From Pseudomonas viciae (lineage in GTDB: Bacteria; Pseudomonadota; Gammaproteobacteria; Pseudomonadales; Pseudomonadaceae), in assembly GCF_004786035.1 (NCBI RefSeq), contig NZ_CP035088.1, positions 1,400,001-1,464,000 of the forward strand: a DNA stretch of 64,000 nucleotides, written 5' to 3'. Position 1 is the first letter of the stretch, and each line of letters opens with the position of its first letter. Positions 58,599 to 64,000 of the stretch are shown here, in pieces. The notes below the pieces were generated by a model. The model did no database searches and had not been told where the DNA came from. It worked only from the letters and a program-made list of their open reading frames with translations. The position numbers and the translations under genes are program-made.

Positions 58599-59298
58599 AG
58601 TGAAACTGCCCGAAGGCGTCAGCGCCCTGGCGTTCAAGAGCCCGGTGCTGCTGGCTGAAGGCCTGGCGTTGAAAGTGGCCGAGCAGCTGCGCAATGCGAT
58701 CGATGCGCGCGGCGCGGCGGTCCTGGTGGTGTCCGGCGGTCGCAGCCCGGTGGCATTCTTCCAGAGTTTGGCCAAACAGGCGCTGGACTGGTCGAAGGTG
58801 GTGGTGAGCCTGGCCGACGAGCGTTGGGTGCCGGTCGAGCATGCCGACAGCAATGCCGGCCTGCTCAAGCGTTACCTGCTGCAAGGTGCGGCGGCCAAGG
58901 CCCAGTTCCTCAGCCTTTACAATGCCAGCGCCAACCTGGAAGCGGCGGCCGAGCAGGCTGATCGTCTGCTGGGCGAGCTGCCGCCGATCGACGTGCTGAT
59001 CCTGGGCATGGGCGATGACGGGCACACCGCCTCGCTGTTCCCCGACAGCCCGAACCTGGCCCAAGCCCTGGATGCCAAGGGCGCTCGTCGTTGCTGGCCA
59101 ATGCTGGCGCCGACCGTACCGCACCAGCGCTTGACCATGAGCCGCGCCTTGCTGGCCTCGGCGCAACACAAAGTGCTGTCGATTTCCGGTCAGTCGAAAT
59201 TGACCACCCTGAACGCCGCAGTGGCCGGTGACGACGTCGCCGAGATGCCGATCCGCGCGTTCCTGCAACCTACGTTAGAGATTTACTGGTGCCCATGA
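58585..59298 (+). CDS. pgl: 6-Phosphogluconolactonase
   Basis: A 237-residue enzyme of the glucosamine-6-phosphate isomerase fold. Family features are [19 protein letters not shown] (about 46-64), SLADERWVP and the catalytic-His segment [17 protein letters not shown]. It hydrolyses the lactone made by Zwf. ATG 58585 has GGAGG seven bases upstream; an earlier start in the zwf frame overlap is less likely. Translation is coupled to zwf. Confidence 0.95.
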   Translation: MAISEVKLPEGVSALAFKSPVLLAEGLALKVAEQLRNAIDARGAAVLVVSGGRSPVAFFQSLAKQALDWSKVVVSLADERWVPVEHADSNAGLLKRYLLQGAAAKAQFLSLYNASANLEAAAEQADRLLGELPPIDVLILGMGDDGHTASLFPDSPNLAQALDAKGARRCWPMLAPTVPHQRLTMSRALLASAQHKVLSISGQSKLTTLNAAVAGDDVAEMPIRAFLQPTLEIYWCP

Positions 59299-59315
59299 AC
59301 CAAGGATCAGCCGCT

Positions 59316-59981
59316 ATGACAAACCCATCCCCGACCGTTTCCATGGCGGACAAAGTTACCCTGATCGACAGCCTCTGTGCCAAGGCGCGGATCCTGCCGG
59401 TGATCACCATTGCCCGCGAACAGGACATCCTGCCGCTGGCCGATGCCCTGGCCGCCGGTGGCCTGACGGCGCTGGAAGTAACCTTGCGTTCCCAGTACGG
59501 CCTCAAGGCCATCCAGGTGCTGCGCGAGCAGCGTCCGGAACTGGTGACTGGCGCGGGCACCGTGCTCGACCGCCACATGCTGGCCGCCGCCGAGGCCGCC
59601 GGTTCGCAGTTCATCGTCACCCCGGGCATCACCCGTGATCTGCTCGAGGCCAGCGTCCATAGCTCGATCCCATTGTTGCCAGGTATCAGCAACGCCTCGG
59701 GCATCATGGAAGGCTACGGTCTGGGTTATCGCCGCTTCAAATTGTTCCCGGCGGAAGTCAGCGGCGGCGTCGCGGCCATCAAGGCCTTGGGTGGTCCGTT
59801 CGGCGAAGTGAAATTCTGCCCGACCGGCGGCGTGAGCCCGGCCAACATCAAGAGCTACATGGCGTTGAAAAACGTGATGTGCGTGGGCGGCAGCTGGATG
59901 CTTGATCCGGAGTGGGTCAAGAACGGTGATTGGGCCCGCATCCAGGAATGCACCGCCGAGGCGCTGGCGCTGCTGGACTGA
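59316..59981 (+). CDS. eda: KDPG aldolase (2-dehydro-3-deoxyphosphogluconate aldolase)
   Basis: A 221-residue TIM-barrel aldolase. The Schiff-base lysine is Lys142 in RRFKLFPAE and the catalytic Glu is Glu54 in ALEVTLR. It splits KDPG to pyruvate and glyceraldehyde 3-phosphate, closing the Entner-Doudoroff pathway. I chose ATG 59316; an ATG at 59295, overlapping the pgl stop, would add seven residues. A terminator follows. Confidence 0.95.
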   Translation: MTNPSPTVSMADKVTLIDSLCAKARILPVITIAREQDILPLADALAAGGLTALEVTLRSQYGLKAIQVLREQRPELVTGAGTVLDRHMLAAAEAAGSQFIVTPGITRDLLEASVHSSIPLLPGISNASGIMEGYGLGYRRFKLFPAEVSGGVAAIKALGGPFGEVKFCPTGGVSPANIKSYMALKNVMCVGGSWMLDPEWVKNGDWARIQECTAEALALLD

Positions 59982-60017
59982 TTGATTTACCGAACCTCGT
60001 TGGGTGTTCTACGGCTT

Positions 60018-60051
60018 TACGGTGCGCTTGGTCGGCGCGCCGTTTTTTTTT
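60018..60051 (+). terminator. Terminator of the zwf-pgl-eda operon
   Basis: CGGTGCGC-TTGGTC-GGCGCGCCG with one mismatch, then TTTTTTTTT. Confidence 0.88.
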
Positions 60052-60069
60052 GCCCCGGGTTTTTAGCCC

Positions 60070-60201
60070 TTGTGGCGAGGGAGCTTACCTCCGCTGGGCC
60101 TTGTAGGAGCTGTCGAGCGAAGCGAGGCTGCGATCGTTCCCCGGATATTTGAATCCTCAGTGAAAGATCAAAAGATCGCAGGCTCCGCCAGCGCCTACAG
60201 A
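60070..60201. repeat. Adjacent GTGGCGAGGGAGCTT fragment and GTAGGAGCTGTCGAGC inverted repeat
   Basis: The fragment at 60070-60098 is followed by TAGGAGCTGTCGAGCGAAGC and its inverted partner GATCGCAGGCTCCGCCAGCG. The second is the same class as 22220-22324. Confidence 0.82.
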
Positions 60202-60216
60202 GTCCAGCGCACCTCG

Positions 60217-61404
60217 TTATGTATGGCTCAGCTCAATCAGCGCTCGGATCAACCGCTTAATATCACTCGCCAACGTAATCAACCCTGGTGTAATTCGAAT
60301 GCAGGGCCCAACACTCGTGTGGCGCACCACAGTGAAAATATCATAGTCATCGAGCAATCGATCGGCCATCGCCTGCTGGTCCGTATGGGCGGTGAAGCGC
60401 ATCGAGGTGATGCCGCAATACAGGCTCGGATCGTCCGGGGTCATGACTTCGATACCCGGCACATCACGCACGGCGCTGACCCACATATCCCGCAGATAAT
60501 TGAGCCGCGCACCCTTGGCCGAAGCGCCGCCCAGGGCCTGGTGTTCCTCGAACACCAGCGGCAGGGTCAGCAAGGCCGGGATGTTGGGTGTGCTGTGGGG
60601 CGTGCGCGAGCGGATATCGGTGGCGGGATAATGCCCTTCGTCCATGTCCGGGTCGATGTCGGCCAGCCGCTGCGGATCTATGTACAGGAACCCCAGGGCC
60701 AGAGGCCCGCCGATCCATTTCTGCAGGTTGAAGCCAGCGAAGTGGATGCCGAGTTTCTTCAGGTCGAAGTCGATCTGGCCCAGGGCGTGGGCGCCGTCGA
60801 GAATGATATCGACGTCAAACTCACCAGCGGTCTCGGCAATGGCCTGGACCGGCATCACCAGCCCGGTGAGGTGGTTGACGTAGGTCAGCGCCATCAGCTT
60901 CACGCGAGGGTGGCGAATGAACGCGTTGCGGTAGGTGCCCACCAGGCTTTCAAGGCTGGCGGGGTGCGAGTGGACCAGTTCGATCACCTCTGCACCACGC
61001 TGTCGGGCCAGCCAGCGTATCGCGCTTTTGACCGACGCGTATTCCAGGTCACAGATCAGCACCTGATCGCCCGGTTTGAGCTTGTTGTAGTTGCGAATCA
61101 ACGATTGCAGGGCGTCCACCGCGCTGGTGGCCATCGCCACGGCTTCGGGAGGTACCTGGATCAACTGCGCCACCTGGCGGCGAATTGCGTCGCCGTGCTC
61201 CAGGTCGAAATGCTGGCGTACGTACACCGAATTGCTGCGATTGATGAAAGCGATATTGCGCTGGTATTCCTCGACCACGGTTCGCGACATGCGCCCGAAG
61301 TAGCCGTTTTCCAGATTGAGCGGACCCTCGCTATCGATCTCATAGCGACCGATGTAGGTCTGCCAGAAAGCTTCATCATGGGCGCGCAGGGTATTTTCGG
61401 GCAT
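60217..61404 (-). CDS. Class V aminotransferase-fold PLP enzyme
   Basis: A 395-residue fold-type I PLP protein of the class V (NifS/isopenicillin N epimerase-like) group. Lys229 in FNLQKWIGGP is the expected PLP lysine, and Asp203 in ILDGAHALGQ the pyridine-nitrogen partner. Mid-region ATSAVDALQSLIRNYN matches the phosphate loop. Candidate activities are amino-acid epimerase, desulfurase or lyase; no Cys loop for a desulfurase is clear. Monocistronic, convergent with the zwf operon. Function not assignable. Confidence 0.8.
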   Translation of the reverse strand: MPENTLRAHDEAFWQTYIGRYEIDSEGPLNLENGYFGRMSRTVVEEYQRNIAFINRSNSVYVRQHFDLEHGDAIRRQVAQLIQVPPEAVAMATSAVDALQSLIRNYNKLKPGDQVLICDLEYASVKSAIRWLARQRGAEVIELVHSHPASLESLVGTYRNAFIRHPRVKLMALTYVNHLTGLVMPVQAIAETAGEFDVDIILDGAHALGQIDFDLKKLGIHFAGFNLQKWIGGPLALGFLYIDPQRLADIDPDMDEGHYPATDIRSRTPHSTPNIPALLTLPLVFEEHQALGGASAKGARLNYLRDMWVSAVRDVPGIEVMTPDDPSLYCGITSMRFTAHTDQQAMADRLLDDYDIFTVVRHTSVGPCIRITPGLITLASDIKRLIRALIELSHT

Positions 61405-61423
61405 GGGTGGAAGGCTCGATCAG

Positions 61424-61660
61424 TTAGTGGCGAGGCTTGGGTTTGCCGTGTTTGGCGCGCAATGGGTCGAGCAGATCCGACAGACCGTTGTGGTCGATTT
61501 CCTGCATCAACGCCAGCAAACCACCCAGTTCTCCGTGGGGAAAGCCTTCGCGGGCGAACCAGTTCAGGTACTGGCCGGGCAGGTCGGCGAGGATTCGACC
61601 TTTGTATTTACCAAAGGGCATCTGGCGCGTGACCAGCAGTTCGAGCTTTTCCGGGTTCAT
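61424..61660 (-). CDS. DUF3820 family small protein
   Basis: A 78-residue basic protein: MNPEKLELLVTRQMPFGKYK leads into GRILADLPGQYLNWF. The MPFGKYKG...LPxxYLxWF pattern is the DUF3820 hallmark, also seen in exonuclease-associated domains. Likely nucleic-acid-related; function unknown. The stop lies 20 bp before the start of the class V enzyme in the same direction, so they may share a transcript. Confidence 0.82.
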   Translation of the reverse strand: MNPEKLELLVTRQMPFGKYKGRILADLPGQYLNWFAREGFPHGELGGLLALMQEIDHNGLSDLLDPLRAKHGKPKPRH

Positions 61661-61764
61661 GGCAATCGTCTTGATTCAAACAGCTTGGAAAATACAGGCA
61701 TTCTGCATGCAGGCCAAATGACAGATCATGCAAATAACGCGGATACAGTTTTTTGCTGTTTATA

Positions 61765-61777
61765 TAACTATTTGATT
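61765..61777 (-). promoter_or_regulatory. IHF-type site upstream of the PA2169-family gene
   Basis: The minus strand reads AATCAAATAGTTA, an exact match to WATCAA-N4-TTR, in an AT-rich stretch about 36 bp before the sigma-54 -24 element. Confidence 0.6.
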
Positions 61778-61805
61778 ATTAACGATTTTATTTTTGGTTC
61801 GGGGC

Positions 61806-61821
61806 TGGCACGGCCGATGCA
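61806..61821 (+). promoter_or_regulatory. Sigma-54 (RpoN) promoter of the PA2169-family gene
   Basis: TGGCACGGCCGATGCA matches TGGCACG-N4-TTGCW at all positions but one; the invariant GG and GC are 10 bp apart. The gene starts 45 bp downstream. Confidence 0.78.
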
Positions 61822-61866
61822 ATATTCCTTGTAGATGTTTTATTCACCCAGCAAAGGAATTGAAAA

Positions 61867-62334
61867 ATGACCGACATCAATAAAGAATCCATCTCCGTCC
61901 TGAACGACCTGATCGAGACCAGCAAAGATGGCCAGGAAGGTTTCAAGACTTGCGCTGAAGACGTCAAGCACCCTGAGCTCAAGACTCTGTTCGTCCAGCG
62001 CGCCGCCGATTGCGCCGCTGCCGCGGCTGAACTGCAAGCGGCCGTTCGCGCGTTGGGCGGTGATCCGGAAACCTCTACCAGCGTAGCCGGTGACATGCAC
62101 CGCCGTTGGGTGGACGTGAAAGCCATGTTCACCGGCAAGGGCGAAGAAGCGGTGCTCAACGAAGCCGAGCGCGGTGAAGACCATGCCAAAAAGGCTTACG
62201 AGCAAGCCCTCGAGAAGATCAACAAGCACAACCTGGTGGGCATTCGTGACCTGGTTGAACGCCAGTACCATGGCGTGCAACGCAACCATGACCAGGTCAA
62301 GGCACTGCGTAACCAGGCGCGCAAGGCCGGCTAA
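61867..62334 (+). CDS. PA2169-family (DUF2383) four-helix-bundle protein
   Basis: A 155-residue helical, ferritin-like-fold protein (SVLNDLIETSKDGQEGFKTC; FVQRAADCAAAAAELQAAVR; RGEDHAKKAYEQALEKI; QYHGVQRNHDQVKALRNQA). Glu and His residues spaced along the helices could bind metal, as in rubrerythrin-like proteins, but that is not proven. AAGGA lies eight bases before ATG 61867. A strong terminator follows, so it is a single-gene unit, apparently RpoN-driven. Confidence 0.88.
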   Translation: MTDINKESISVLNDLIETSKDGQEGFKTCAEDVKHPELKTLFVQRAADCAAAAAELQAAVRALGGDPETSTSVAGDMHRRWVDVKAMFTGKGEEAVLNEAERGEDHAKKAYEQALEKINKHNLVGIRDLVERQYHGVQRNHDQVKALRNQARKAG

Positions 62335-62351
62335 ATAACGCGTCCTGATCC

Positions 62352-62383
62352 AAAAAAAACGCCAGCTTGCCTGGCGTTTTTTT
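62352..62383 (+). terminator. Terminator of the PA2169-family gene
   Basis: AAACGCCAG-CTTGC-CTGGCGTTTTTTT. It follows the stop by 17 bases. Confidence 0.93.
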
Positions 62384-62430
62384 GTGGCGATGATTTGCCC
62401 GGGGCGAGGAGCTTGCTCCCTCGCCACAAA
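62383..62430. repeat. Degenerate GTGGCGAGGGAGCAAGC-class repeat
   Basis: TGTGGCGATGATTTGCCCGG with GAGGAGCTTGCTCCCTCGCC; the left arm is diverged. Confidence 0.6.
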
Positions 62431-62552
62431 GGCTCAAGCTCATTTACCGCTAAACAGCTCTGGACTCAGTTAGGTAGCTAGCTAATAATTGCATCCGTCC
62501 ATCCCCTTTCATTGCATCTATCGTTACTGCGTCTCCCATAAGAGTTTCTCGC

Positions 62553-64000
62553 GTGCCCATTACCTTCCAGGCCTTGTTCGCCCCCGACCGCCTTGCCGTG
62601 CAGTTCGCCATCAAAACCGTCCTCGGTGGCGGGCTGGCGCTGTGGTTGGCGTTGCGCTGGGGGCTGGAGCAGCCGTCATGGGCGCTGATGACGGCGTTCA
62701 TCGTGGCCCAGCCGCTGTCCGGGATGGTGGTGCAGAAGGGGTTGGCCCGGCTGGTCGGTACGTTGGTGGGCACGGTCATGTCGGTGCTGTTCATGGGCCT
62801 GTTCGCCCAGGCGCCCTGGTTGTTCCTGCTGACATTGGCGCTGTGGCTGGGCCTGTGCACGGCCTGTTCCACGCTGTTGCGCAGCGCCTGGTCCTACTCC
62901 TTCGTGCTGGCTGGGTACACGGTGGCGATCATCGCGTTGCCGGCCATTTCACATCCGCTGGGGGTGTTCGATCAGGCCGTGGCGCGCTGCACTGAGATCA
63001 GCCTGGGGATTGTCTGTGCCACGGCCGCCAGCGCCTTGCTCTGGCCATTGCGGGTCGAACGGCAATTGTCCGGTCAGGCCCGTGCCGCCTGGCAGAGCGG
63101 TATGCAGGCCGCCCGTGCCACCCTGGCCGGCGATGCCCAGGCCCGTAAAGGGTTGCTGGAAATCCTTGGCAAGATCGTCGCGGTGGATGCCCAGCGCGAA
63201 CATGCCTGGTTCGAAGGCAGCCTTGGCCGGCAGCGGGCCCGGGCCATCAGCGGCTTGAGCCAGAAATTGCTGATGCTGCTGCGCCTTTCCCGCTCGGTGC
63301 GTCGGCAGTGGATACAGCTCGACCCCGAAGAGGCCGAGGCGCTCCAGCCGTGGATGAGCGAGGTGCAACAAGCCCTCGACGCCGACAGTGCGACCTTGCA
63401 AGCCCTGCGCCCGCGGGTATGGGATGCGTCTCACGACCCCCGCATCAGCTCGGCGCAAAGTTATTGCCTGGCCCGTTTCGCCTTGTTGCTCGATACCGCC
63501 CTGGCCGCCTGCACCGCGCTGACCGCCGTGGAAGAGGGCAGAGAGGCGGCGGACCCTCCCCGAACCCTGGCGCCTCATCGTGATCTGGCCCTGGCCATGG
63601 TCTTCGGTGCCCGGAGCGCCTTGGCATTCCTGGCGGTTGCCTGTTTCTGGCTGGCGACCGCCTGGCCCGCCGCCTCGGGTGCGCTGATGCTCACCTGCGT
63701 GGTGTGCAGCCTGTTCGCCAGTCGTGAAAACGGCGCGCAGATTGGCATGAGCTTCCTGCGGGGCATCTTCTTGGCGGTGCCAACGGCGTTTGTGATCGGT
63801 CAGATCGTGCTGCCGCAGTGGAGCAGTTTCGCGATGCTCTGCATGGCCATGGGCGTGCCGTTGTTTTTCGGGGCACTGGGCATGGCCAAGCCGCAGATCT
63901 TCGCCACGGCCACGTCGTTCTGCCTGCATTTTGTGGTGCTGATATCGCCGCTCAATGCGATGAAGTATGACGTTGCGGCGTTCTTCAACAACGCCCAGGC
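62553..64000 (+). CDS. FUSC-family inner-membrane transporter, cut by window end
   Basis: Open from GTG 62553 to the window edge (482 codons visible). The N-terminal membrane block (about 15-150) opens with AVQFAIKTVLGGGLALWLAL and contains WALMTAFIVAQPLSGMVVQKG, the FUSC signature. A long cytoplasmic helical region (about 165-340) follows, then a second membrane block (SALAFLAVACFWLATAWPAA...). This is the AaeB/YccS layout: efflux of aromatic acids or similar. The full family length is about 650-750 residues. AGAG lies eight bases before the GTG; no ATG fits. No AaeA partner is visible in the window. Confidence 0.85.
   Translation, partial: MPITFQALFAPDRLAVQFAIKTVLGGGLALWLALRWGLEQPSWALMTAFIVAQPLSGMVVQKGLARLVGTLVGTVMSVLFMGLFAQAPWLFLLTLALWLGLCTACSTLLRSAWSYSFVLAGYTVAIIALPAISHPLGVFDQAVARCTEISLGIVCATAASALLWPLRVERQLSGQARAAWQSGMQAARATLAGDAQARKGLLEILGKIVAVDAQREHAWFEGSLGRQRARAISGLSQKLLMLLRLSRSVRRQWIQLDPEEAEALQPWMSEVQQALDADSATLQALRPRVWDASHDPRISSAQSYCLARFALLLDTALAACTALTAVEEGREAADPPRTLAPHRDLALAMVFGARSALAFLAVACFWLATAWPAASGALMLTCVVCSLFASRENGAQIGMSFLRGIFLAVPTAFVIGQIVLPQWSSFAMLCMAMGVPLFFGALGMAKPQIFATATSFCLHFVVLISPLNAMKYDVAAFFNNAQ

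Noticed and set aside
62949..63929. A 326-codon minus-strand frame at the window end
   Set aside because: Antisense to the FUSC transporter, which runs off the window. The mirror product is Gly/Gln/Arg-rich without domains.

Overview
The window looks like chromosomal DNA of a Pseudomonas species of the fluorescens group. The evidence is high GC content with strong third-position GC bias in the genes, GTGGGAGCGGGCTTGCTCGCGA-type REP palindromes in many intergenic gaps, the arcDABC, braCDEFG and pobA/pobR loci, and a complete Entner-Doudoroff/glucose-uptake island in the order known from Pseudomonas. I saw no rRNA, tRNA, CRISPR array or prophage. The only mobile element is one intact IS4-family insertion sequence.

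Layout. 1-2.96 kb: an incomplete small membrane-protein gene, a glycine-zipper lipoprotein, then a dispersed structured repeat into which an IS4-family element has jumped, leaving an 11-bp target duplication. 2.98-9.7 kb: nhaA, a PLP enzyme of the cysteine synthase fold, an uncharacterised FAD dehydrogenase, a lipoprotein, and an atypical short-chain dehydrogenase divergent from a LysR regulator. 9.7-12.2 kb: a four-gene operon (DUF2282 peptide, MNIO/DUF692 enzyme, partner protein, DoxX membrane protein) matching a bufferin-type RiPP metallophore pathway. 12.4-17.4 kb: the branched-chain amino-acid ABC transporter braCDEFG. 17.7-22.2 kb: a DUF2288 gene, a chromosomal tubulin/FtsZ-like protein and an MFS transporter. 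22.4-26.2 kb: a DHA2-type efflux pump, then pobA with its divergent AraC-type activator pobR. 26.2-33.8 kb: the arginine deiminase operon arcDABC with an Anr-type box, a DUF5064 gene behind it and a second, divergent arcD copy. 33.9-40.9 kb: a CoA-transferase, a DUF454 protein, and a heme-iron locus (ECF sigma, FecR-type anti-sigma, TonB receptor, heme oxygenase) under a 29-bp Fur palindrome. 40.9-60 kb: the glucose island gap < > edd-glk-gltR-gtrS-AGE epimerase-gtsABCD-oprB-mutarotase, hexR < > zwf-pgl-eda. 60.2-64 kb: a class V aminotransferase-like protein, DUF3820, a PA2169-family four-helix protein behind an apparent sigma-54 promoter with an IHF site, and an FUSC transporter cut by the window end.

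How it works together. OprB and GtsABCD import glucose. Glk, Zwf, Pgl, Edd and Eda carry it through the Entner-Doudoroff pathway and Gap handles the triose branch. GltR/GtrS and HexR regulate the island. HexR-like boxes lie in the gap/edd and hexR/zwf intergenic regions. A 54-bp promoter block with identical internal spacing precedes both the epimerase gene and gtsA. A-rich AAYAAYAA motifs next to several starts (gltR, the epimerase, gtsA, oprB, gap, pobA, the MFS gene) suggest shared Hfq/Crc catabolite repression.

The least-described content is the tubulin-like protein, the bufferin-type operon, the structured repeat hit by the IS, and the duplicated glucose promoter block.
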